Shown: piece after piece, positions 26,449-33,995 of the stretch
How positions within the stretch are numbered: the first letter of the stretch is position 1
How the letters are laid out: each line of letters opens with the position of its first letter
Origin: Actinomyces dentalis DSM 19115
Lineage (GTDB): Bacteria; Actinomycetota; Actinomycetes; Actinomycetales; Actinomycetaceae
NCBI RefSeq assembly: GCF_000429225.1
Contig: NZ_AUBL01000025.1
Coordinates: forward strand, 1 to 61,866
Length of the DNA: 61,866 nt
Direction of reading: 5' to 3'
Position numbers and translations under genes: made by a program
The notes under the pieces: model-generated
The model's input: only the letters and a program-made list of their open reading frames with translations
Database searches by the model: none
Told to the model about the DNA's origin: nothing

Positions 26449-26539
26449 ACCGGGGGCCCGCGGGACTGAACCGGGGATCCGGGGCCTGCCGCCGGGCCGC
26501 CCGATACCGGTCCCTCCGCGCCCACGTCGGGGCGTGCGG

Positions 26540-26568
26540 TTGACGCGGCGTCGCCGACGGCCTACGCT
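26540..26568 (+). promoter_or_regulatory. Promoter of the MMPL gene
   Basis: A -35 TTGACG (26540-26545), a 17-bp spacer and a -10 TACGCT (26563-26568) form a good vegetative-sigma promoter. The transcription start would be near 26575, giving a leader of about 90 nt. Confidence 0.7.
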
Positions 26569-26581
26569 GACCCCCGCAAAC

Positions 26582-26597
26582 AGAAATGATCGTTTCT
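26582..26597. promoter_or_regulatory. Possible operator for the MMPL gene
   Basis: AGAAATGATCGTTTCT is an imperfect palindrome (AGAAA and TTTCT arms, inner mismatch) just downstream of the predicted start site, well placed for a TetR-type repressor. No regulator gene is adjacent. Confidence 0.5.
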
Positions 26598-26666
26598 CTA
26601 TGGGGTGGCCGGGTCCCCGGACCCGCCCGCCCGGACCCGCCCGACCCCGTCTACGAAGGACCCGAT

Positions 26667-28910
26667 ATGTTCACTCGCATCGGCCGCGCCGTGTCCCGCC
26701 ACCCCGTGAGCGTCGTCGTCGGGTGGGCGCTGCTGGTCGTCGTCTCGGCCGCCCTGGCCTTCCACGGCTGGGGCGCCAGGGGCTTGTTCGAGCGGCTGGC
26801 GAGCGGCGACATCTCCACGCCCGACAGCGAGTCCGACGTCGTGGCCTCCATGACCACGTCCGACGACAGCGTCGGCGAGAGGATCTCCGTCGTCGTCCAG
26901 GGCGTCGACGTCGCCGGCGACTACGCGAGCGCCGCCGCCGCGGTCGGCGCCGCGCGCGAGGAGCTGTCCGGCCTGGAGGGCGTCGCCTCCGTGGCGGACG
27001 CCTTCGCCCTGCCCGACCCCGCCTCGCAGCAGGCGCGAGCCATGCTGTCGACCGGCGGGGACGGCTACGTCGAGGTCGTCACCCTCGACGCGGGGCTGTC
27101 CGACAAGGAGGTCGACGCCGCCAACGAGCGCGTGGCCCGCGCGGCCGAGGGCGCCTACCTCGACTCCCTGCACCGGTACGCGCCCGAGGCGAGGGTCTAC
27201 GCCGTGTCCCCCGAGCTCATCGGGGACTCCATCGGCGAGCTCGTCCAGCAGGACCTCGCCCAGGGCGAGTCCGTGAGCCTCCCCGTGGCCCTCGTCCTGC
27301 TGATCATCATCTTCGGCGGTCTGCTCGCCGCCGGCCTGCCGCTGCTGGGCGCGCTCGCCTCGATCCTCATCGGCATGGGGGTGCTGTGGGGGCTGACCTT
27401 CGTCCTGGACGTGTACTCCTTCATCCTCAATGTCATCTCGATCCTCGGCCTGGCCCTGTCGATCGACTACGGCCTGCTGCTCGTCAGCCGCTACCGCGAG
27501 GAGGTCGCGATCCAGCTGGACGAGGCCGGCCACCGGGACGGCGACCTGCCCACCGGTGCGGACATGAAGGAGCTCGTGCAGCGCAGCGTCGTGCGCACCG
27601 TGGCCACCGCGGGGCGCACGGTCTCCTTCTCGGCGCTGACCATCGCCTGCTCCATCACGGGACTGCTCATCATCCGCTCGCCCATGTTCAAGACGATCGC
27701 GGTCGGGGCGATCAGCATGTCACTGGTCGCCGTGGCCTGCACGATCACGCTCGTGCCGGCGGTCATCACACTGCTGGGCGGGCGCCTGGTGCGCCCCAGC
27801 GCGCTCAGCCGGGTGCCCGGCGTCAACCGCGTCCTGCGCGCCGTCGGCGACTCCTCCTCCGACCACGGCGTGTTCAGCCGACTCTCCCACCGCGTCGTGG
27901 CGCACCCGTGGATCGTCATGCTCGTCATCGCCGCGGTGCTGGGCCTCATGGCCGCCCCCATCGGTTCGCTGCACATGCGCACCAATGTCGCGGAGTACAT
28001 GCCGAAGGATGCCGCGGTGCGCACCGGCTACGACATCTTGCAGAACGACTACCCGGCGCTGGCCACGCCCACGATCAGCGTCGTGGCCCGCACCGACGTC
28101 GAGGGCGCGTCCGGACTCGTCTCGGACATCGGGGCCATGGACGACGTCGCCCATGTGAACGCCTCGGAACTGCCCGGTCACGAGGGCATGGTGCTCGTCC
28201 GAGTCATTATGGACGTGGACGATCCGGTGGGCCGGGAGGCCGTCGACGCCGTCGAGCAGATCCGGGCCCGGGACACCGGCTACCAGTTCTGGGTCGGCGG
28301 CGCGGCCGCGCAGCAGACCGACCTCATCGACTCCATGGTCGAACGCGCGCCGTGGGCCGCGCTCATCGTCATCACGGCGGTCTTCGTGCTGCTGTTCTGC
28401 ATGACCGGTTCGCTGGTGGTGCCGCTCAAGGCCCTGCTCATCAACGGCTTCTCGCTCATCGCCTCCCTGGGCGTCACGTCCTGGCTCTTCGAGCACGGCC
28501 ACCTGGGCCTGCCGCAGACGCCGGGGCTGCAGACCTCCATCGTGGCCTGCCTCATGGCCTTCGGCTTCGGACTGGCCATGGACTACGAGGTCTTCCTGCT
28601 GGCCCGCATCAACGAGTACTGGGAGGCCGGGCACGACAACGACGAAGCGGTCGCCCGCGGCCTGCAGCGCTCGGGGCGCATCATCACCTCGGCGGCGGTG
28701 ATCATCATCGCCGTCTTCCTGGGCTTCGTCTCCGGGGAGATGATCTCCATCAAGGAGATCGGCGTGGGCCTGGCCGTTATGGTCGCCGCCGACGCCACGC
28801 TGGTGCGGCTGCTGCTCGTGCCCGCGACCATGACGGTGCTCGGCCACTGGAACTGGTGGGCGCCCGCCCCGCTGACCCGCCTGTACGGGCACTTCCGCCA
28901 GAAGGTCTGA
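26667..28910 (+). CDS. MMPL/RND-family transporter
   Basis: 747 residues. Two repeated halves each have one membrane helix, a large extracytoplasmic domain and a cluster of about five helices. The first helix is HPVSVVVGWALLVVVSAALA. Characteristic charged helix motifs are SIDYGLLLVSRYREE in the first half and AMDYEVFLLARINEYWE in the second, with the Asp-Tyr pair of the proton relay. Actinobacterial MMPL proteins export lipids or drugs; the cargo here is unknown. The ATG at 26667 has GAAGGA upstream. Confidence 0.92.
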   Translation: MFTRIGRAVSRHPVSVVVGWALLVVVSAALAFHGWGARGLFERLASGDISTPDSESDVVASMTTSDDSVGERISVVVQGVDVAGDYASAAAAVGAAREELSGLEGVASVADAFALPDPASQQARAMLSTGGDGYVEVVTLDAGLSDKEVDAANERVARAAEGAYLDSLHRYAPEARVYAVSPELIGDSIGELVQQDLAQGESVSLPVALVLLIIIFGGLLAAGLPLLGALASILIGMGVLWGLTFVLDVYSFILNVISILGLALSIDYGLLLVSRYREEVAIQLDEAGHRDGDLPTGADMKELVQRSVVRTVATAGRTVSFSALTIACSITGLLIIRSPMFKTIAVGAISMSLVAVACTITLVPAVITLLGGRLVRPSALSRVPGVNRVLRAVGDSSSDHGVFSRLSHRVVAHPWIVMLVIAAVLGLMAAPIGSLHMRTNVAEYMPKDAAVRTGYDILQNDYPALATPTISVVARTDVEGASGLVSDIGAMDDVAHVNASELPGHEGMVLVRVIMDVDDPVGREAVDAVEQIRARDTGYQFWVGGAAAQQTDLIDSMVERAPWAALIVITAVFVLLFCMTGSLVVPLKALLINGFSLIASLGVTSWLFEHGHLGLPQTPGLQTSIVACLMAFGFGLAMDYEVFLLARINEYWEAGHDNDEAVARGLQRSGRIITSAAVIIIAVFLGFVSGEMISIKEIGVGLAVMVAADATLVRLLLVPATMTVLGHWNWWAPAPLTRLYGHFRQKV

Positions 28911-28944
28911 GGCCGCGGCGGCCCGGGCCGTCGGTGGGGTTCAG

Positions 28945-29528
28945 CGGTTGTCGAAGTGGGAGTCGAAGGCGGCCCGGGGCGGGTCGTAGACGTGGTCGCG
29001 GGCCTACTTCAGGGCCGGGGGCGCCGGTAGTCGGTGCGGGTGGATTCTCCAGGACTTGATGCGGGCGATGGTCCGCTCTTCCGACCCGGCGAATCCGGCT
29101 GATGCTCCGATTGGCCTCCTTCGCGGCCTCGCCCGGTTCGCCGTTGGGGGGCTTCTTGTACGGGATGATCATTCCCATTCCCACGTATCCCCTGTCGTCG
29201 ATCCATCCGGAGGGGTCGATTCCGTCGAGCAGTCCGGAAGACGCCTTTTCCGCGGTGAGTAGCAGTCCATTCAGGGTCCGGGTGAAGTCTCCGTCAGGAC
29301 CCTGACGGCCCGCGAAACAGTGGGCTGCGACATGCCCGGGAACTCTCCGATAGCCGCCTGCACAATGTTATGGCGCAGGTATATCAGAGTCGCCCGCAAC
29401 GACCCGGACAGGCCCGGGATCGGCCGTGGATGAAAGCGCGGAATATTGATGATCCTCCTCCGGCGCTTCGGCACGATCCGGGTTTTTGCAACAGATTTGT
29501 ACAAACCGACGGCCGCGGACCCCTGCAC
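28945..29528 (-). pseudogene. Remnant of an IS5-like transposase (DDE_Tnp_4 type)
   Basis: Reading on the minus strand, 29528-29271 contains the transposase N-terminal HTH (LRATLIYLRHNIVQAAIGEF, QPTVSRAVRVL). This joins almost directly to C-terminal catalytic-domain sequence (SGWIDDRGYVGMGMIIPYKK, EANRSISRIRR). After further frameshifts come HTDYRRP-like and terminal pieces. The middle of the gene is deleted, so the element cannot transpose by itself. The region 29438-29509 is its likely end and is shared with the MITE at 10194. Confidence 0.8.
29438..29509. repeat. IS end shared with the MITE at 10194
   Basis: GCGGAATATTGATGATCC at the start and TTTTTGCAACAGATTTG at the end match 10262-10194 in reverse with a moderate number of differences. 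Confidence 0.75.
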
Positions 29529-29757
29529 GGACGGCGGCTGCGGCGATCACCGGTCCTCGGGCCGACCCGCACCGCCCCCGGCCCACGGACCACGACTCCC
29601 GGCGAGAAGGGCTCAGTGAATTGGGCGACGACGTCAAGGGGTCGACCGCATCGCCCTCACGATGGGGAAGCACCCCGAGGGTGGAGGGGCGCGCCTGCCG
29701 ACGCCGGGGAAGCAGCTCAGCGGGGTGCGCCCTTCGGGGATGGAGAGGCGCGGAGGT
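29529..29757. other. Intergenic stretch before the export operon
   Basis: No gene is seen. 29519-29560 resembles sequence beside repeat A at about 1640-1680 (CCCCTGCACGGACGGCGGC), so mosaic repeat material extends here. Confidence 0.4.
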
Positions 29758-29758
29758 C

Positions 29759-29788
29759 TTGACAGTGAGGCACCTCACGGAGCATCCT
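29759..29788 (+). promoter_or_regulatory. Promoter with embedded dyad for the 29858 operon
   Basis: A -35 TTGACA (29759-29764) and a -10 CATCCT (29783-29788) are 18 bp apart. The spacer begins with GTGAGGCACCTCAC (29765-29778), a 6+2+6 dyad lying where a repressor would block RNA polymerase. Confidence 0.6.
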
Positions 29789-29857
29789 ACCAAGAGGATC
29801 CACCCCGCCATCCTTCACCATCCTTAACCTCTCATCCTCATACCTCCGGAGGTCCCG

Positions 29858-30853
29858 ATGCACTCCACGGGCCCGGTGCGCGCCTCGCGCGCCGTCGTAC
29901 TGATAATTGTCGCCGCCCTATCCCTGAGCGCCTGCTCCGCGCGGACGCCCGCTTCCGGCGGAGGGGGCAGCTCGGGGACGGGCGTCTTCGGGGGCCAGGC
30001 GTCGGCGCCCGTGGCCCCCGACGAGGTTCTGGGAGTCAAGAAGGATCCGACGACGTGGTCGCTCCCCTTCGACCGGGTCTACGGCGGCCCGCTCCTGCGG
30101 CTTCAGGTCTATGCATCCGACATCTTGGTGGACCAGTGCATGTCGAATGCGGGATTCGATGACTTCGAGGTTCTGACTATATCCTCGGCGCCCTTTCCGG
30201 AGACTCAGCCCCACGGGAATGCGACGCTGTTCAATGTGGAGATCGCCCAGAAGTACGGGTACCGGATGGCCCCGGATCCGGGCTACAAGCCCTCCCGGGA
30301 GAATATCGACCTCCATGGCGGCGGCTACTACGACAATAAGCCGGAGGCGTTCAAGAATCAGTTGTACACCTGTCAGGACGAGGTTCAGCTGGAGCTGTCC
30401 GGACCGCGGCCGACGGCCGAGGTGCCGGTGGACGAGGGCGGGAACATCCCCATCGAGTCCCAACTCAACCGGTTCACGGTGGACACCTCCTCCCCGCAGC
30501 TCCAGGAGGCCGCGGCGCAATGGCGCACCTGCATGGCCCCGCAGGGGATCGCGGACCTGCCCCAGGAGCCCTGGGCGACCGAGATCCGCCGCGAGATGCC
30601 CGAGTCCCTCCAGACGAGGCTCAATTTCCAGTTGACCGGCCAGCCCAGCGCCGATGAGATCGCGGTGGCCACGGCGGACGCCCAGTGCCGGGAGTCCTCG
30701 GGCTGGACGAGTCTTCTGTACGAGGCCACCTGGAACCAGCAGGCCGCCTTCATCGCCGCCCACAAGGCGGAGATCGACACGGTGGTGGCCAATAACGACG
30801 CCGAGGCCGAGCGCATGCGCGGAATCATCAGGGAAGCGGGCGGAACCCCGTGA
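29858..30853 (+). CDS. Lipoprotein of unknown function, first gene of the export operon
   Basis: 331 residues. The signal peptide has a hydrophobic core VVLIIVAALSLSAC ending at a lipobox Cys (residue 26), followed by a Gly/Ser-rich tether. The mature part has a pattern of spaced Cys (DQCMSNAGF, LYTCQDEV, WRTCMAPQGI, DAQCRESSG) that may form two disulfides. A strong GGAGGT ribosome-binding site inside a small palindrome precedes the ATG. Its stop overlaps the next gene (GTGA), tying it to the HlyD/MacB-type transporter. It is probably an extracytoplasmic accessory (inference). Confidence 0.8.
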   Translation: MHSTGPVRASRAVVLIIVAALSLSACSARTPASGGGGSSGTGVFGGQASAPVAPDEVLGVKKDPTTWSLPFDRVYGGPLLRLQVYASDILVDQCMSNAGFDDFEVLTISSAPFPETQPHGNATLFNVEIAQKYGYRMAPDPGYKPSRENIDLHGGGYYDNKPEAFKNQLYTCQDEVQLELSGPRPTAEVPVDEGGNIPIESQLNRFTVDTSSPQLQEAAAQWRTCMAPQGIADLPQEPWATEIRREMPESLQTRLNFQLTGQPSADEIAVATADAQCRESSGWTSLLYEATWNQQAAFIAAHKAEIDTVVANNDAEAERMRGIIREAGGTP

Positions 30854-32070
30854 ATCCGGTGCGCCGTCTCCTGCCGTGGGCGGCGCTGCTCGCGGGCGCG
30901 GCGCTGATCGCGGCGGGCACGTGGGTCGTCGCCCTCCGCTTCCAGTCGCCGGCCCAGCGGGAGGCCGCGGCCTCGCCGCCGCCGGCCGGGCCGGTGACCG
31001 TCCAGGTCACCCGCGGCGACCTGACCGAGCAGACCACGGTCCTGGCGACGGCGGCCCGCTCCGAGGCCGTCTCGGTCGCCGTCCCGGCCCCGGCCGAGGG
31101 CCGCGGCGTGGTGACCCGATCCGGCGCGATCGCCGGCGGCTCCGTGTCCTCGGGCGGGGCGGTCCTGTGGGTCAACAGCCGCCCCGTCATCGCCCTGGTG
31201 GGGCAGTTCGCCCTGTACCGGGACCTGTACCTGGGTGCGCGCGGCGACGACGTGCGCATGGTCCAGCAGGCCCTGGCGGACCTCGGCTACGACGTCGGCG
31301 TGGACGGGGAGCTCGGGGCGGGCACCGCCGACGCCGTCCGGGACCTGTACAGGAGCCTCGACGCGCAGGCCCCGCAGGACGCCGACGCCGGGCAGGCCGC
31401 CCCCGCGCCGCAGGCCGCCTCGCCCGCGCCGTCCGGCGACCCGACGGCGGCGCCGGGATCGTCCGGGGCGCAGGCGCAGCCGGCCCTCGTCCTGCCGGCC
31501 GCCGAGGTCATGATCGTGCCGACGCTGCCTGCGGTCGTCACCTCCGTCCCCGCCGTCGGCGCGACCGTGGACGGGCAGGCGGCGGTCGTCTTCGGCGCGC
31601 AGGAGGTCACCCTCTCGGCCTCCATGCCGGCGGGCGTCCAGGCCCGGATGACCCCCGGCCTGACCGGCACCGCCGACCTCCAGGGGCAGTCGGTGGACGT
31701 CGCGGTGGCGCAGGTGCGCCCCGCGTCCGCGGAGAACCGGCCGCAGGGGGCCGGGGAGACGGCCGCGCCCACCGCCGAGGCGGGCGTGGTCCTGCGGGCG
31801 AGCAGCGGCCAGATCCCCGCCGAGTGGATCGGGCGCAGCGACGTGCTGATCACCCTCAACCTGTCCCAGCCGGTGCTCGACGCGCTGCTCGTCCCGCAGC
31901 GCGCCGTCTCCGTCGACGCCGGCGGCACCGCCTCCGTCCTCGTCGCCCAGGAGGGCGGGGCCTTCGCGCAGGTGGTCGTGACCGAGCTGGGCTGCACCGC
32001 GGGCACCTGCGCCGTCGCCTCCGAGGACGGCCGGCTCGCCGAGGGCATGAGCGTGCGGGTCGATGGTTGA
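30850..32070 (+). CDS. HlyD-like periplasmic adaptor with peptidoglycan-binding segment
   Basis: 406 residues. One N-terminal membrane anchor is LLPWAALLAGAALIAAGTWV. A PG_binding_1-like segment (LGARGDDVRMVQQALADLGY, VDGELGAGTADAVRDLY) lies around residues 127-165, followed by an Ala/Pro-rich linker. The beta-barrel portion contains VPTLPAVVTSVPAVGATVDG. This combination is known in actinobacterial adaptors that partner MacB/YknZ-type ABC proteins. The GTG start overlaps the upstream stop, and its own stop overlaps the ABC gene by 8 bp, so the three genes are tightly coupled. Confidence 0.85.
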   Translation: MNPVRRLLPWAALLAGAALIAAGTWVVALRFQSPAQREAAASPPPAGPVTVQVTRGDLTEQTTVLATAARSEAVSVAVPAPAEGRGVVTRSGAIAGGSVSSGGAVLWVNSRPVIALVGQFALYRDLYLGARGDDVRMVQQALADLGYDVGVDGELGAGTADAVRDLYRSLDAQAPQDADAGQAAPAPQAASPAPSGDPTAAPGSSGAQAQPALVLPAAEVMIVPTLPAVVTSVPAVGATVDGQAAVVFGAQEVTLSASMPAGVQARMTPGLTGTADLQGQSVDVAVAQVRPASAENRPQGAGETAAPTAEAGVVLRASSGQIPAEWIGRSDVLITLNLSQPVLDALLVPQRAVSVDAGGTASVLVAQEGGAFAQVVVTELGCTAGTCAVASEDGRLAEGMSVRVDG

Positions 32071-33952
32071 GCTCAGGATGAGCGGCGTGGGCAAGACCTA
32101 CGCCGGCGAGGTCCCCCTCCGGGCCCTGCGCGACGTCACCCTGACCATCCGCCAGGGCGAGTTCATCTCCATCCAGGGCCCCTCGGGCGCCGGCAAGTCC
32201 ACCCTGCTCAACCAGCTGGCGCTGCTGGACACGCCCACCAGCGGCGACTACCTGATCGACGGCGTCGGCGTGCGGACCCTGGGCGAGCGGCGGCGCGCCG
32301 TGGTGCGCTCGGAGAACTTCGCTTTCATCTTCCAGTCCTTCCACCTGCTCCAAGGCCGCAGCGTGGTGGAGAACGTGGCCCTCGGCCTGCTCTACCGGGG
32401 CCTGGGCCACCGCCGCAGGCTGCTGGCCGCCAGGAGGGCGCTCGACTTCGTCGGCCTGGGACGCAAGTCCTCCCAGCGGGTGGAGAAGCTCTCCGGCGGG
32501 GAGCGCCAGCGCGCCGCCATCGCCCGGGCCATCGCCTCCGGGGCGCCCGTCATCGTCGCGGACGAGCCGACCGGCAACCTGGACTCGCGCAACAGCGACC
32601 AGGTCATGGAGCTGCTCTCGCAGCTGAACCGGCGCGGCTCCACCGTCATCGTGGTCACCCACGACGACCGCGTCGCCTCCTACGCCTCGCGCCACCTGCG
32701 GGTCGAGGACGGCGTCGTCGAGGAGCTGGACCGCACCGCGCCCGCTCCTCACCGCGAGCTCCGGCCCGAGCCGATGCGGGGGCGCCCCTCCCGCCTGCGC
32801 GTGCGCGACGCCCTGGGCGACGTCTGGCAGGGGCTGCGCGCCAGGCGGGCCCGGTCCGCGGCCCTCATCGCCTGCGTCGCCCTGGCGGTGGCGCTGGCCA
32901 CTGCCACCACGGGCCTGTCCACCACCGCGAGGTTCCAGGTGTCCGACGTCTTCGACTCGCAGCGCAACCAGCTCGTCGCCCTGGCGGCGTCCACGACCAG
33001 CGCGAACCTGGCCGAGCAGGCCCTCTCGGCGCAGTCCTCCGAGCGGCTGCGCGGCCTGGCCGGGGTGCGCGACGTCGCCGTCCTCGCCACGCACCCGTCG
33101 GTGGACGTCACGGCGCGCCCGTCCGCGCCGGGCGGCGCCCCGCTCCAGCTCGTGGGCAGCGCGTCGCAGACCCTGCCGGAGTCCCTGTTCACGGTCAGCT
33201 CCCCGCGCCCCCTGACCTCCCTGTCCGACGACGAGGTCATCGTCGGGTCGCGGGCCGCCCAGACCCTCCAGCTCGGCCCCGTCATCGCCTCGCCCGTCGT
33301 GTGGGTGGACGGCCGGCCCAGGACCGTCGTCGGCATCCTGACCGACGCCGGGCTCGACGTCGGCCTCCTGGACTCCGTCATCATGGTGGAGGCCCGGGCC
33401 GCCGACTACTCCCAGCCCCAGTACGCCTCGGTCAAGATCCGGGTCAGCCCCGGTGCCGCCCAGCAGGTGGCCGCGCAGGCGCCCGTCGCCTGGCTGCCCT
33501 CAGCCCCGCAGTCGGTGACCGTCGACGCCCCGCCGGACCCCATGACGCTGCGCGCCGAGGTCGAGGCCAGCATTCAGGCCGTCCTGTACACCCTGACCGT
33601 CGTGGCCGCCATCGCGGCCCTCACCCTGGTCACCACCATCATGGTCTCCTCCGTCATGGAGCGCACCGGCGAGATCGGGCTGCGCCGCGCCATCGGGGCC
33701 AGGCGCGTCCACATCCGCGTCCTCATCGCCTCCGAGGCGGGCCTGACCGGGCTGCTCGGGGGAGCGGCCGGCGCCTACCTGGGGATCCTGGCGATCCTCG
33801 CCATCACCATCGGCCGGGGCTGGCAGCCCGTCGTCGACTGGGCCGCCGTGCCCGCCGGGATCGCCGGGGGCGTGGCGGTCAGTCTGCTCGGCGCCGTCTT
33901 CGCCACGCATCGGGCCTCGCGCGTCGAGCCCTCCGAGGCCCTGCACCAGTAG
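32063..33952 (+). CDS. MacB-type ABC transporter, fused ATPase and permease
   Basis: 629 residues. The N-terminal ATPase has Walker A GPSGAGKSTLLN (about residue 39), signature LSGGERQRAAIARA, Walker B VIVADEPTGNLDS and H-loop VVTHDDR. From about residue 265 the permease begins with a helix (AALIACVALAVALATATTGL), a large extracytoplasmic domain and three C-terminal FtsX-like helices containing VMERTGEIGLRRAIGARRVH. MacB-type proteins move substrates across the envelope by mechanotransmission rather than pumping through the membrane. It may handle the adjacent signal-less protein, or peptides; this is untested. Confidence 0.9.
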   Translation: MVELRMSGVGKTYAGEVPLRALRDVTLTIRQGEFISIQGPSGAGKSTLLNQLALLDTPTSGDYLIDGVGVRTLGERRRAVVRSENFAFIFQSFHLLQGRSVVENVALGLLYRGLGHRRRLLAARRALDFVGLGRKSSQRVEKLSGGERQRAAIARAIASGAPVIVADEPTGNLDSRNSDQVMELLSQLNRRGSTVIVVTHDDRVASYASRHLRVEDGVVEELDRTAPAPHRELRPEPMRGRPSRLRVRDALGDVWQGLRARRARSAALIACVALAVALATATTGLSTTARFQVSDVFDSQRNQLVALAASTTSANLAEQALSAQSSERLRGLAGVRDVAVLATHPSVDVTARPSAPGGAPLQLVGSASQTLPESLFTVSSPRPLTSLSDDEVIVGSRAAQTLQLGPVIASPVVWVDGRPRTVVGILTDAGLDVGLLDSVIMVEARAADYSQPQYASVKIRVSPGAAQQVAAQAPVAWLPSAPQSVTVDAPPDPMTLRAEVEASIQAVLYTLTVVAAIAALTLVTTIMVSSVMERTGEIGLRRAIGARRVHIRVLIASEAGLTGLLGGAAGAYLGILAILAITIGRGWQPVVDWAAVPAGIAGGVAVSLLGAVFATHRASRVEPSEALHQ

Positions 33953-33995
33953 TCCCGATCGCCCGACCGAACCGTTCCACGAAGGAAGGAGCGCC

